Both the position numbers and the translations under genes were made by a program. DNA of 51,087 nt from Myxococcales bacterium (GTDB lineage: Bacteria; Lernaellota; Lernaellaia; Lernaellales; Lernaellaceae), in contig JAAYVF010000106.1 of the NCBI GenBank assembly GCA_012517325.1, forward strand, positions 1 to 51,087, in the 5' to 3' direction. The notes beneath the pieces were generated by a model. The model had not been told where the DNA came from. It worked only from the letters and a program-made list of their open reading frames with translations, and searched no databases. Shown in pieces: positions 7,784 through 16,453 of this stretch (within the stretch, counting starts at the first letter, position 1; every line of letters starts with the position of its first letter).

Positions 7784-9475
7784 ATGAGAAAACTTGCTTG
7801 TCTATCAGTTTTATTGCTTCTTTTGTCTGTTTTCCCGGCCGGGGCGACGGAGGTGCCGGCCGCTGATCCGCTTCCGGCGGATGGCCGGGAATGGATCGAG
7901 CCGTCAGCCGTGCTGTTGCATTGGGCGGCGCCCGTCGGCAATCCCTCGCCGGTGGAACATTACCGCGTTCTGCTCGACACGGATCAAGCGGTGATCCTCG
8001 ATCCCCTGGGGCTACCGGACCTTGAAGGCACTGTTGACGGCGACGCCGAGTTGTCGTTCGCCGTCGCCGACCTGGATTTCGACCAAACCTATTACTGGCG
8101 CGTCGATACGGTGCTGGAAGATACGACGGTCGTGGTGGGCCCGGCGTGGTCTTTCCGCACCGAAGCCGTGGACCTGCCCGGCGTCGCGGTCGATTACAGT
8201 GCCGACCCGGCGAACATCTACCTGATGTCGCCGTCCGTTGCCAGGCTGCCCGACGGCGTCTGGGTGGTTTCACACGACCAGGGAGGCCCCGGCATGCCGG
8301 CCGGGACGCGCACGATGGTGCTGGAATCCCGGGACGACGGAATCAACTGGACGCTCCTCGCCGTGGTAGAGCCGTTGCATTGGGCTTCGCTGTTTTATCA
8401 TCAAGGCTCGTTATATCTCCTGGGCGACACCGGCGGCGGCGCCGGCAGCCGATGCGTCATTCATCGCTCGGATGACGGCGGCCTCACCTGGACCGAAGCC
8501 CTGGACGAAAACACCGGCGTTCTTTTTGCGGACACGGGTTACCATACCGCGCCCGTGCCGGTGGCGATTCACGACGGCCGCTTGTGGCGCGCCATGGAAG
8601 ACATTCACGATCCGGGGGAATGGGGCTATTACTTCCGCGCCTTCGTAATGTCGGCGCCCGTCGATGCCGATCTGCTCGTGGCCGCCAACTGGACGGCCAC
8701 CAACCGCCTGTCGTTCGACGAGGATGCCTGGCCGGGCATCGGCTGGTTGGAAGGCAACGCGGTGGTGACCCCGGAGGGCGAAGTCGTGAACCTGCTCCGG
8801 GTCGCCGACGTCGTCGCTTCCCTGGGCCTGATTGAAACGGCGGCGATGGTTCACGTGAGCGCGGACGGCACGACGGCCACATTCGATCCCACAACCGATC
8901 TCGTTGATTTCCCCGGCGGCGGCGTCAAATTCACCATCCGTTACGACGAGACCTCGGGGTTGTACTGGTCGCTCGTGAACAAACAACGCCATCCTTATGC
9001 CATGCGCAATCGCCTGAGCCTTACTTCCTCGCCCGATTTGCGTCATTGGAACGTGGTCGCCGATATTCTCTGGAGTTGGGATCCGGTTTTTCACGCCTGG
9101 CAATACGTCGATTGGCTGATCGACGGCAGCGATATCGTCTTCGTCTCGCGCACGGCGCACCCGATGGGCGGTGGTATCATGCCCCACGGCTATCACGACG
9201 CCAATTTCACGACCTTTCACCGCATCCCCGATTTCAGGGACCTCGCCGACGATGACGATGATGACGACGATGACGATGACGACGACGATGACGATGACAC
9301 AACCGATGACGATTCCGGCGATGATGATCTGGTCGATGATGATGACGACGACAATGACGATAACGATAACGATAACGACAACGACGATGCCGATGACGAT
9401 AACGACTCGACGGACAGCAACTCGACCGCTGATGACGACGATTCGTCCGATAGCGGGTGCGGGTGCGGTTCGTAA
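7784..9475 (+). CDS. Secreted Asp-box (sialidase-fold) protein with C-terminal Asp linker and GCGCGS tail
   Basis: The start at 7784 opens a signal peptide (MRKLACLSVLLLLLSVFP..., cleavage near AGA/TE) and gives 563 residues. Residues about 35-130 look like a fibronectin-III-like domain (YRVLLDTD, YYWRVDT, WSFRTEA). The central 350 residues carry BNR/Asp-box repeats (ESRDDGINWT, SDDGGLTWTEA), as in sialidases and other six-bladed propellers. The canonical sialidase Arg triad is not clear, so enzymatic activity is unproven. The last 70 or so residues are nearly all Asp and Asn, then DDSSDSGCGCGS. The next gene encodes an almost identical tail, and the two are 76 bases apart. Confidence 0.8.
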   Translation: MRKLACLSVLLLLLSVFPAGATEVPAADPLPADGREWIEPSAVLLHWAAPVGNPSPVEHYRVLLDTDQAVILDPLGLPDLEGTVDGDAELSFAVADLDFDQTYYWRVDTVLEDTTVVVGPAWSFRTEAVDLPGVAVDYSADPANIYLMSPSVARLPDGVWVVSHDQGGPGMPAGTRTMVLESRDDGINWTLLAVVEPLHWASLFYHQGSLYLLGDTGGGAGSRCVIHRSDDGGLTWTEALDENTGVLFADTGYHTAPVPVAIHDGRLWRAMEDIHDPGEWGYYFRAFVMSAPVDADLLVAANWTATNRLSFDEDAWPGIGWLEGNAVVTPEGEVVNLLRVADVVASLGLIETAAMVHVSADGTTATFDPTTDLVDFPGGGVKFTIRYDETSGLYWSLVNKQRHPYAMRNRLSLTSSPDLRHWNVVADILWSWDPVFHAWQYVDWLIDGSDIVFVSRTAHPMGGGIMPHGYHDANFTTFHRIPDFRDLADDDDDDDDDDDDDDDDDTTDDDSGDDDLVDDDDDDNDDNDNDNDNDDADDDNDSTDSNSTADDDDSSDSGCGCGS

Positions 9476-9551
9476 TCGGCTGAATTAAATCTTTCTTAAT
9501 GTAGGCGTACAGAATCCGTAATCATAAAAAAACACTATTCCGGAGGTAAAT

Positions 9552-10379
9552 ATGCCGACTCGAAAAACAATGATGTTATTCCTGGTTTTATCGGCCGCCG
9601 TGGTTTTTCCCGCCGCGTGGGTGTTGGCGGAAACCGAGGATCTGATTGAAGACGACGGCGGTTACGAGACGTCCGCGGGATTCCAAGGCAATCCGATCTA
9701 CTTGTTAAGTTGCATCGCCCCCGAACACTATCCTTCGACCCTGATCGAAATCCGCGCTTACGGCGACACTTATCTGACTCCCGGCAGGTTGGCGAGCTTT
9801 ACGGTTTGGACAGACCCGGATAGCGCCGGCGGACCCGAAGGCGCGGCTTTCTACACCGGCGAAACTTTCGGTGTGGTCGTCGGCGATTGGATGGTTTTGA
9901 ACCTTACCGGCATTCCTGCGTTTGATACTCCCCTCGCGGCCGGATCCTGGTGTATCGGCTTGTATTTCCCCAGTGATCCCGGTTATTGGCATACCTGCCC
10001 CATCGATCAGACCACGCACCATCAACACACCTACTATTCCAGTGACGCAACGACCTGGACCCTGGTCGATTCGGGCGGTATCCCGGGCAATGGGGCGTTC
10101 CGCGGGGTCTCGGAATATATGGATGATGATGACGACGACGATGACGATGATGACAACGACACCGCGGATGACGACGACGACGATGATGACGATGACGACG
10201 ACGATGATGACGACAATGATGATAACGACACCGCGGATGACGACGATGACGACAACGATGACGCCGCCGATGACGATGACGACAACAATGACAATGACGA
10301 CGGCGCGGACGACGACGCGACGGACGGCGGTACGGATTCCGAGGACGACGATTCGTCCGACAGCGGGTGCGGATGTTGA
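9552..10379 (+). CDS. Small secreted protein with C-terminal Asp linker and SGCGC tail
   Basis: This 275-residue protein has a near-ideal ribosome site (GGAGGT, 5 bases before the ATG) and a signal peptide (MPTRKTMMLFLVLSAAVVF..., cleavage near VLA/ET). The folded part, residues about 28-190, looks like a compact beta-sandwich with four Cys-poor strands and a Trp/Tyr-rich surface (FTVWTDPDS, SWCIGLYFPSDPG). I do not recognise the family. The rest is an Asp linker with scattered Asn and Thr, ending DDDSSDSGCGC. The tail matches the upstream gene at both protein and DNA level, which points to sharing of the tail between unrelated domains. A terminator follows 30 bases downstream. Confidence 0.78.
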   Translation: MPTRKTMMLFLVLSAAVVFPAAWVLAETEDLIEDDGGYETSAGFQGNPIYLLSCIAPEHYPSTLIEIRAYGDTYLTPGRLASFTVWTDPDSAGGPEGAAFYTGETFGVVVGDWMVLNLTGIPAFDTPLAAGSWCIGLYFPSDPGYWHTCPIDQTTHHQHTYYSSDATTWTLVDSGGIPGNGAFRGVSEYMDDDDDDDDDDDNDTADDDDDDDDDDDDDDDDNDDNDTADDDDDDNDDAADDDDDNNDNDDGADDDATDGGTDSEDDDSSDSGCGC

Positions 10380-10409
10380 GCGGGGAGGCCGACCGATAAC
10401 GGCAAAAGC

Positions 10410-10440
10410 AAAGGGCCGCGCTTTCAGCGACCCTTTTTAT
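10410..10440 (+). terminator. Rho-independent terminator
   Basis: AAAGGGCCGC pairs with GCGACCCTTT around a short loop and is followed by TTAT. It sits 30 bases after the stop of the SGCGC-tailed protein. Confidence 0.75.
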
Positions 10441-10500
10441 CGAACTTGCTTTCGGCGAGGTGAGGTGTTTCCTTAAAGGGAGAAAAAAAGGAGCAGCCGG

Positions 10501-11037
10501 ATGACAACTTCGAAAATCGCTTTGTGGGCAATCAATATGCTGGGAGGAATCGCGGTAATCGGCAGCTACGTTCTCGGCATTCAAGCGCATCCCGGCCAGG
10601 GGGATCGGTTGTGGGGAGGCGTGCCGGAAGGTATCCGTGGCATCTACACCGTCTCGATGCTGCTTTCGGCGGTCGGATATCTGCTGTTTTTCTACCATAT
10701 CGCGCTGCGCATGGACCCAGCCAAGGTGAATCTGCCCTGGAGCGTTCCCTTCGGTTCGTTCGCGGTTCCCTTTCTCCTGATTCTGGTCCCGTCCGCCTTA
10801 TGGATGTCCTTGACGTTCTCCTATCTCGAGTCGCCATCGATCGGGTCGTGGATCGCCGTCCGGGTTGTTCTGGGGTTGGCGGCGCTGGGCTCATTGGTGA
10901 TGCTGGTCATGCTGGCCGGATTGAAAAGCTGGTCGCCGGATCAATTCTGGTGGCCTTCGACCATCGGCGCGGGCATCTTCGCTTTTCACCTGCTCTGTCT
11001 CGACGCGCTTCTTTGGCCGGTGCTTTTTCGGTCGTAA
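10501..11037 (+). CDS. Integral membrane protein of unknown function
   Basis: The product has 178 residues with an AGGAG site 8 bases before the ATG. Hydrophobic segments at about residues 9-28, 47-68, 82-105, 115-137 and 150-172 predict five membrane spans. Small polar loops include HPGQGDRLWGG and MDPAKVNLPW. No motif links it to a known family. It is followed within 12 bases by the PlsC-type acyltransferase gene on the same strand, so the two are probably cotranscribed. Confidence 0.72.
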   Translation: MTTSKIALWAINMLGGIAVIGSYVLGIQAHPGQGDRLWGGVPEGIRGIYTVSMLLSAVGYLLFFYHIALRMDPAKVNLPWSVPFGSFAVPFLLILVPSALWMSLTFSYLESPSIGSWIAVRVVLGLAALGSLVMLVMLAGLKSWSPDQFWWPSTIGAGIFAFHLLCLDALLWPVLFRS

Positions 11038-11049
11038 ACAAACCGGGGT

Positions 11050-12117
11050 TTGTTCAAGGGTTTCCTCGGTCGGATGGGCTTGGGGGTGGACGTGAACCGC
11101 GCTGACCTTCCCGAATTCATTCGCCGGTGGGCAAGGCGCTGGATCAGCATTCCGTTGGTGTTTTTCGCTTTCGCCGTCGTCGTGGCGACGCTGCCCCTGA
11201 CGATTCCACTCGCCGCGGTCCATGACCTGATCGGACGGTCCCGCTGGGCGGTCGTTCGCTGCCTGCTCTATCTCTTTCTGTACCTGTGGTGTGAATCCGT
11301 CGGCATCCTGGCCTGCTTCGTCATCTGGCTGTTCAGCGGGCGATGGCTCGGCATCGGCAAAACCGGTTTTGTCGAAGCGAACTACGCCTTGCAAAGATGG
11401 TGGGCCAGGACGTTGTATCATGGCGCCTTACGGATCTTTCGAATCGAGGTTTCCGTCGAGGCGCCGGAGGACGTGAACGAGGGGCCGTTCATCCTTTTTA
11501 TCCGCCACGCCAGTCTTCCCGATGTGATCCTTCCTTCCGCCCTGTTCATCATCCCGCACGCGATGAGAATCCGTCATATCATGAAAAGCGAACTTCTCTG
11601 GGATCCGTGCCTGGATATCGTCGGTCATCGGGTGCCGAACTGCTTCGTGCGACGCGGTTCGGGCGAAAGCACCCGCGAAATCGAGAAAATCCAACGGCTG
11701 ATGGAAGATCTGAGCCCCCGGGACGGCGTCATGATCTACCCCGAAGGCACTCGTTTCACGATGCAAAAACTGCAACGGGCGCTCCAGCGGCTGAAGAGCA
11801 AAAACGACGCCGATCTTTTTAAACGGGCTTCCTCGTTCCGGCACGTGCTCCCTCCCCGGCTGGGAGGATCGCTCGCGTTACTGGAAGCCAACCGCGGAGC
11901 CGCGGCGGTTTTCTGCGCCCAAGTGGGATTCGAGTCCGCCGGTAAAGCGAGCCATTTGCTATCCGGTTCGCTCATCGGCAGTACGATCCGGGTCCATCTC
12001 TGGAAAGTGCCGTTTGCGGAAATTCCCACGGATCGAGAAAAACGGATCGGGTGGTTGTATAGCCAATGGCTTAAAGTGGACGATTGGATAGATGCTCACC
12101 CGCCAAGCCGTGATTAA
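11050..12117 (+). CDS. PlsC-family (1-acylglycerol-3-phosphate-type) acyltransferase
   Basis: Two or three N-terminal hydrophobic segments (to about residue 100) precede a PF01553-type catalytic domain. The catalytic HX4D motif is HASLPD at about residue 153, and the phosphate-binding motif YPEGTR is near residue 230. The family transfers acyl groups to lysophosphatidate or related glycerolipids at the inner membrane. The C-terminal region (AVFCAQVGFESAG...) is longer than in plain PlsC, giving 355 residues. That resembles the larger acyltransferases of uncertain acceptor. The start is uncertain: TTG 11050 is the longest choice, with ATG 11074 and GTG 11086 or 11092 as alternatives, none with a strong ribosome site. 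Confidence 0.82.
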   Translation: MFKGFLGRMGLGVDVNRADLPEFIRRWARRWISIPLVFFAFAVVVATLPLTIPLAAVHDLIGRSRWAVVRCLLYLFLYLWCESVGILACFVIWLFSGRWLGIGKTGFVEANYALQRWWARTLYHGALRIFRIEVSVEAPEDVNEGPFILFIRHASLPDVILPSALFIIPHAMRIRHIMKSELLWDPCLDIVGHRVPNCFVRRGSGESTREIEKIQRLMEDLSPRDGVMIYPEGTRFTMQKLQRALQRLKSKNDADLFKRASSFRHVLPPRLGGSLALLEANRGAAAVFCAQVGFESAGKASHLLSGSLIGSTIRVHLWKVPFAEIPTDREKRIGWLYSQWLKVDDWIDAHPPSRD

Positions 12118-12156
12118 TCATCGCCACACCCGATTCCGGCGCGGCCAATTCACTCG

Positions 12157-13092
12157 TCACGCCGAATTCCCTTGCCGGCGCGCCAAGAGATCGGCCAACG
12201 CGGCGGAAAGTTCCGGAAAACGAAACACGAAACCCGCCTCCTGCAAACGTTGCGGTTTCGCTCGTTGTCCGGCTAACAGTAGCTCGTCGGCCATTTCCCC
12301 AAGCAGCATCCGCAGGGCGAAAGACGGCGCCGGCACCCACGCCGGGCGGCCGATCGCCTTGCCGAGCGCCTTGGCGAACTCGCGTTGCCGCGTCTCGCCC
12401 GGCGCCGCCAGATTGAACGGGCCTTTGAGGTCGGCGCGCTCCAGCAAAAAGAGGATGGCGTTCACCTCGTCTTGAACATGAATCCAGGGGAACCATTGTT
12501 TGCCGGAGCCGACCGGCCCACCGGCGAAAAACCGAAACGGTAAAAGCATCTTGGGCAGCGCCCCTTCTTTGTCGTCCAACACTGCACTGGTGCGGAGGAA
12601 CACGAGTCGCACGCCTGCTTGCTCAACCGGCCGGACGCCGTCCTCCCAACGAAGCGCGAGCTCGGCCAGAAAACCCTGGCCCGGCGCGGCGGTTTCATCG
12701 ACGATGGCGTCGCCCGCGTTGCCGTAAATGCCGATTCCCGACGCTTGAATGAGAACCGATGGCTTCCGTTTGGCTTTCCGAACGGCGTCCACGACGGCCC
12801 GACCGCTGTCGAGCCGGCTGGAAAGAAGCGCTTCCCGGCGCGACTGGGTCCAGCGTGCCGCGCCGATGTTTTCACCGGCGAGATTGACGATCGCGTCCGC
12901 CCCGTCCGCCTGATCCGACCAAGATTCGGCGGATCTGCCGTCCCATTCCGCGACCTGTACCTGGGGGCCCAATTTGACTTCGGCGCTCTTCCGACTTCTG
13001 GACAGCGCCACGACTTCATGTCCGCGTTCCAATAGCGCGCGACACAGCCGACCGCCGATAAAACCCGTCGCACCCGTCACGATGATTTTCAT
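12157..13092 (-). CDS. TIGR01777-type SDR family NAD(P)-binding protein (YfcH/SDR39U1-like)
   Basis: The product has 311 residues. GGGGAGG lies 7 bases before the ATG at 13092, which settles the start over longer frames. The Rossmann motif is at the N-terminus (TGATGFIGGRL). Family signatures follow: NLAGENIGAARWT, SGIGIYGN in place of the classical YxxxK region, and WIHVQDEV. The C-terminal DUF1731-like segment is present (VPAPSFALRMLLGEMADELL). The cellular substrate of this family is not established; it is classed as a nucleoside-diphosphate-sugar epimerase-like oxidoreductase. It lies downstream of the lipocalin gene in the same orientation with a 197-base gap. Confidence 0.88.
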   Translation of the reverse strand: MKIIVTGATGFIGGRLCRALLERGHEVVALSRSRKSAEVKLGPQVQVAEWDGRSAESWSDQADGADAIVNLAGENIGAARWTQSRREALLSSRLDSGRAVVDAVRKAKRKPSVLIQASGIGIYGNAGDAIVDETAAPGQGFLAELALRWEDGVRPVEQAGVRLVFLRTSAVLDDKEGALPKMLLPFRFFAGGPVGSGKQWFPWIHVQDEVNAILFLLERADLKGPFNLAAPGETRQREFAKALGKAIGRPAWVPAPSFALRMLLGEMADELLLAGQRAKPQRLQEAGFVFRFPELSAALADLLARRQGNSA

Positions 13093-13289
13093 GTCGTTGC
13101 CTCCCCTTGCCGGTGATGGTCGATTGGCACCCATTCTACCGGTTGCTGGCGTCCCCCACACGTTCCCGCCGGACTTTCAGTCCCCACCCGACGCGAAAAC
13201 CGTTGCGCGATTGAGGGCTGTGCCGGCGCTAAAAATTACCCCCGTTCGGGGATGTCACGGCTGCCGGGGCCCCATGCGCCTCACGCCGC

Positions 13290-13838
13290 CTAGCGATCGC
13301 CGGACGGTTGCAGTGTCCGGTTCAATCTCTCTGTCTCGTATCCCTGCGCCTTGAGCCGCGAGACAATTCCCTCATAGACGCCGGATTCCATCGTGGGTGT
13401 GCGGCTGAGTATCCAGAGATAATCCCGGCTCGGATGCCCGACGACGGCGTACTCGTAGTTGGCGCCGAGGTCGATGATCCAATAGTCGCCCCAGAACGGG
13501 CGGAAGAAACTGACCCGCAGCTTGGCGTTGGTCGTTCGATCCGCCACTTGCGCCAAACCCGCGGCCACTTTTTCCTTGCCGTCCAGCGAGCCGATCCGGC
13601 AACGGTTGACCACGTCGATATCCCCGTCGTTCCGCAGTGAATAAGTCGCGGTCGAGCCGGTGCATCCTCGCTGGAAACTCTGCGGAAAACTGGCAATCTC
13701 GTACCAGAGGCCAAGGTAGCGATCGAGGTCCACCTGGGACACCGTCCGCAACTCGGGCAGATGCAGCCGAGCCGTGGTCGTCGTCGCACAGCCGGCGATT
13801 GCCAACAATCCCACCAGCAACGAGCCCATTTTTTTCAT
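13290..13838 (-). CDS. blc: Outer-membrane lipocalin lipoprotein (Blc-type)
   Basis: The 182-residue protein has a type II signal peptide with lipobox LAIAGC and a strong ribosome site (AAAGGAGA). The lipocalin signature follows (RYLGLWYEIASFPQSFQRGC, the GxW motif). So do TATYSLRNDGDIDVVN, the strand WIIDLGANYEYAVVG and the conserved R..YLWILSRTP. Bacterial Blc binds lysophospholipids and other hydrophobic ligands in the outer membrane and is linked to envelope stress. The length and all core strands fit a full, functional protein. Confidence 0.92.
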   Translation of the reverse strand: MKKMGSLLVGLLAIAGCATTTTARLHLPELRTVSQVDLDRYLGLWYEIASFPQSFQRGCTGSTATYSLRNDGDIDVVNRCRIGSLDGKEKVAAGLAQVADRTTNAKLRVSFFRPFWGDYWIIDLGANYEYAVVGHPSRDYLWILSRTPTMESGVYEGIVSRLKAQGYETERLNRTLQPSGDR

Positions 13839-13940
13839 CGCGATCTCCTTTTATGGCACCCCAGAATACTTGGTCTTCACCGACCGAGGTAGACTGACGT
13901 CAACTACTTTACCAAACCAAAGTTGATCGACAAACAGCGC

Positions 13941-14144
13941 AAGGAAGTGTTGTAACAGTCCGACATCTCGACGACGGAGATCTATTCGCCCGCGAAACAG
14001 GAAGTCCTCGCCACGGCCGTCAACGCGCTGGAGTTCGACGACACCGAGCAACCAGGGGGAATGCCTGCCAAGAAGTTATTTACAGTTTCGAGCGGTTGCA
14101 CTTCTGGTTGCAGTGGGCAAAAAGAAGGGGTTACAAACGCCTAG
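13941..14144 (+). pseudogene. 3' fragment of a tyrosine-recombinase (integrase) gene, copy A
   Basis: This stretch aligns without gaps to the end of the integrase remnant at 18481-18684. It encodes the last 68 codons: ...QSDISTTEIYS.AKQE..., with the catalytic Tyr region, then NALEFDDTEQPGG. An in-frame TAA replaces the GGG codon of copy B near its start. The sequence upstream of 13940 shows no integrase homology. It is therefore a truncated, non-functional remnant. Confidence 0.8.
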
Positions 14145-14158
14145 GTGCTTGTAACCCC
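14117..14158 (-). terminator. Duplicated copy of the tRNA-Sec terminator hairpin
   Basis: Identical in sequence to 18657-18698, including the T-rich tract on the minus strand. It has no intact tRNA upstream here and is a by-product of the integration duplication. Confidence 0.55.
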
Positions 14159-14168
14159 TAAGAAAGTC

Positions 14169-14194
14169 TGGCGGAAGTGGATGGGAATCGAACC
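14169..14194. other. Attachment site copy: 26 bp of the tRNA-Sec 3' end, distal to the tRNA
   Basis: TGGCGGAAGTGGATGGGAAT followed by CGAACC is identical to the acceptor-T-arm end of the intact tRNA gene at 18709-18734, including the CCA complement. After 14194 the two copies diverge at once. This is what site-specific integration into a tRNA 3' end leaves behind. Confidence 0.85.
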
Positions 14195-14435
14195 AAGAAT
14201 CTGAGAAAACCGTAAAGCGACGTAGTTCCGGCACCTTACCGAACCCCTTGATTTCACGTGTTGTTGTTATTCTGGTGTGACCTACGTCTCGATACGGCAA
14301 AGTACGTCTTAAGCGCTGTTTTGGTTGCACTGCAACCACGTTTTGGATCACCTCAGGCGTCAACTAGATGGGTTTTGTTCCCCACCACGCAGGGCAGGGT
14401 ACGCCGCTGATTGCAGCGCGCCTTTTTGCTGGCTG
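14195..14435. other. Island-internal stretch with no recognisable gene
   Basis: No frame on either strand shows coding features, and no hairpin or repeat stands out. It lies between the distal attachment copy and the acidic reading frame. Confidence 0.5.
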
Positions 14436-14666
14436 TCAGCCCTCCTCGGCCGGGCTATCGTCGTCGTCACCTTCGTTCTCGTCGCCTTCGTCATCCTTGT
14501 CTTCGTCGTTGTCGTCGTCGCACTTCAATAGCTCCTCTTCATCGTCGGAGATCTTGAAGTAGGTTTCCACCGCTTCCTTCTCAATTCGGTCGGCGTAGCG
14601 CTGAATCCACGTCAACCATCGGCGCGCGCCGGTCCCCTCGCGGACATCCCAAAGCGAAGGCGCAAT
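14436..14666 (-). CDS. Possible small acidic protein downstream of the sigma-54 activator
   Basis: A minus-strand frame of 76 codons begins 2 bases after the activator stop. It reads IAPSLWDVREGTGARRW..., then EKEAVETYFKISDDEEELL and an Asp/Glu-rich tail ending DDSPAEEG. The composition looks like real protein rather than a shadow. The only start near GGAGG is ATT, a rare start codon; an internal TTG is the alternative. It may be a coupled small protein or the 3' end of a lost gene. No family recognised. Confidence 0.35.
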   Translation of the reverse strand: MAPSLWDVREGTGARRWLTWIQRYADRIEKEAVETYFKISDDEEELLKCDDDNDEDKDDEGDENEGDDDDSPAEEG

Positions 14667-14668
14667 GA

Positions 14669-16213
14669 TTAATCCTCCGATCTATCCAGTCTCGGTTTTT
14701 GGCGGAACTTGCGATAGTCGAGGCCGTATTTATTTACCTTGTATTGGATGATGCGTTTGGTGGTACCTAAAAGATAGGCTGCGCGAGTCTGGCTGCCCTC
14801 GGCGTCTTTCAGCGCATCAACGATCAACTCCATTTCGTAAGCGGCGACCAGTTGCTCGAACTTGCCGCGCCGCTTGGTGCGCCCTTCGACGGCCTTCATT
14901 TGCAGCGATGGCGGCAGTAGATGACCGTGAATGACACCGTCGGTCGACATCAGCACCGCGCGTTCGATGACGTTCTCCAGTTCGCGCACGTTGCCCGGCC
15001 AATGATAAGCCATCAGCATATCGATTGCCGGCGTGTCGATGCGGTTGACCTCCTTGCCCAATTCCTCAGCGTATAGTTTGGTGAAGCGATCAGCGAGCAT
15101 CATCACGTCGGCCCCGCGCTCATGCAGCGGCGGCACGTGAATCGGGAAGACGTGCAAACGGTAGAACAGGTCGGTGCGGAACTTGCCCGCCGCAACTTCT
15201 TGTTCCAGATCCCGGTTGGTTGCGGAAATCAGACGCGTGTTCACTTTGATCGTTCGCTGCCCGCCGACGCGTTCGAACTCCCGCTCCTGCAGGACACGCA
15301 ACAGCTTGACCTGCGACTGCGCTGGCAGTTCGCCGACCTCGTCGAGAAAGATCGTGCCGCCGTCCGCCGACTCGAAGCGGCCGATGCGCGTTTGCGTCGC
15401 GCCCGTGAACGCGCCTTTTTCGTGGCCGAATAGTTCACTCTCGATCAGGTTTTCGGGAATCGCGCCGCAGTTGACCTTAACGAACGGCTGGTCACGCCGC
15501 GGGCTGCTCAGGTGAATCGCCCGCGCGACGAGGCCCTTCCCGACGCCTGTTTCGCCAGTAAGGAGCACGGTCGTCTTACTGTCGGCAACCTGCGCGACCA
15601 GCGCGCGCACCTGGCGAATCGCCGGCGACGCGCCGTAGATCAACCCTGACGCGCCCGACAACCCCGCGCCCTCGCGCAGCCAGCGGTTTTCTTCGGCCAC
15701 GCGACGGCTTTCAACGCGCGAGGCGATCAGCTCGACCACGCTTTCCAGAAATCGGATCTCATCGGCGAGTTCCGTTTCGTCGGTCGCTACGCGATCGACC
15801 GACAGCGAGCCGACGACTTCCTTGCCGTACTTGATCGGCACACAGAGAAACGCGAGGTCGGCACGATTTAGCTGGCGCCGCGAGCCGGAGCGGTCGAGAA
15901 ACAGCGGTTCGCGGTCAAGTCGCGGCACGGCGATGGGCTTACCGTATTTTACGACGCGGCCGGTGATCCCCTCACCGAGGCGCAGTACGACGGGATCTTG
16001 GCGCTCGTCCTCCATGCCGACGCGCGCCAGCGTATGAATCTCCTGCAAGTCGCGGCGCAGAATCGCGACGGCGCCACGCTTCATACCGAGCTGTTCGGCG
16101 AGTATGTGCAGGGTGTCGTGCAACACGGTTTCAACCTCGCCGGGTTTGGCCAGCACCGTAGCGATGGCGTGCAGCGTGCGGAGTTGCGCCAGGGTGAAGG
16201 ATTGGTTTTCCAT
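14669..16213 (-). CDS. NifA-like sigma-54-dependent activator (GAF-AAA-Fis HTH)
   Basis: From the ATG at 16213 the product is 514 residues. A GAF sensor spans residues about 20-165 ([19 protein letters not shown]). The AAA domain has Walker A GETGVGKG, the sigma-54 contact loop GAFTGA, Walker [13 protein letters not shown] and the arginine-finger region. A Fis-type HTH closes the protein ([20 protein letters not shown]). Such proteins remodel sigma-54 RNA polymerase from an upstream site. The gene is divergent from amt-glnK, whose upstream region has a good sigma-54 promoter, so that operon is the likely target. The frame extends further upstream, but that extension is antisense to amt and improbable. 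No clear ribosome site precedes 16213, so the exact start is uncertain. Confidence 0.87.
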   Translation of the reverse strand: MENQSFTLAQLRTLHAIATVLAKPGEVETVLHDTLHILAEQLGMKRGAVAILRRDLQEIHTLARVGMEDERQDPVVLRLGEGITGRVVKYGKPIAVPRLDREPLFLDRSGSRRQLNRADLAFLCVPIKYGKEVVGSLSVDRVATDETELADEIRFLESVVELIASRVESRRVAEENRWLREGAGLSGASGLIYGASPAIRQVRALVAQVADSKTTVLLTGETGVGKGLVARAIHLSSPRRDQPFVKVNCGAIPENLIESELFGHEKGAFTGATQTRIGRFESADGGTIFLDEVGELPAQSQVKLLRVLQEREFERVGGQRTIKVNTRLISATNRDLEQEVAAGKFRTDLFYRLHVFPIHVPPLHERGADVMMLADRFTKLYAEELGKEVNRIDTPAIDMLMAYHWPGNVRELENVIERAVLMSTDGVIHGHLLPPSLQMKAVEGRTKRRGKFEQLVAAYEMELIVDALKDAEGSQTRAAYLLGTTKRIIQYKVNKYGLDYRKFRQKPRLDRSED

Positions 16214-16233
16214 TTTGATAATTTGGCACAAAT

Positions 16234-16248
16234 TTGTATCAAATACAA
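16234..16248. promoter_or_regulatory. Palindrome in the activator-amt intergenic region, candidate operator
   Basis: TTGTAT-CAA-ATACAA is a perfect 6-bp inverted repeat with a 3-base centre. It lies about 100 bases upstream of the sigma-54 promoter and 21 bases upstream of the divergent activator start. Position and symmetry fit an enhancer or autoregulatory site. It does not match the NifA consensus TGT-N10-ACA. Confidence 0.5.
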
Positions 16249-16344
16249 TAAAAGAAACAAATATGTGTCGACCTATTACTCTGCTTCCGCACTGAAAATA
16301 CGTAACTTGCTTACTTTTCAATGGGTTGAAAGCCCCGGATGCCT

Positions 16345-16361
16345 CTGGCACGAAACTTGAT
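16345..16361 (+). promoter_or_regulatory. Sigma-54 promoter for amt-glnK
   Basis: CTGGCACGAAACTTGAT matches the sigma-54 consensus TGGCAC-N5-TTGC at the -24 element and spacing, with one change at -12 (TTGA for TTGC). The predicted start is about 16372, some 80 bases before amt. The divergent gene encodes a sigma-54 activator, which supports the call. Confidence 0.8.
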
Positions 16362-16453
16362 TTACTCAGCGCGGCACAATACTGAAGGCGCACCCACTCG
16401 CGAGGAAGCGGTGCGCCGTCGTCAACCCACTCTTTTTTAGGGAGAATTACACG

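Larger units (their letters stand above)
13940..14194. repeat. 255-bp direct repeat, left copy (integrase end + hairpin + tRNA-Sec 3' end)
   Basis: The segment matches 18480-18734 with no indels (17 mismatches by my count), and the last 101 bases (14094-14194) are identical. It contains the integrase 3' end, a perfect 10-bp inverted repeat (14127-14158) and 26 bases of the tRNA-Sec 3' end. It marks the distal boundary of the selC island. Confidence 0.85.

Noticed and set aside
16225-16240. Second sigma-54-like motif (TGGCAC followed by TTGT)
   Set aside because: The spacing between the -24 and -12 parts is one base short of the consensus, and a far better site lies downstream.
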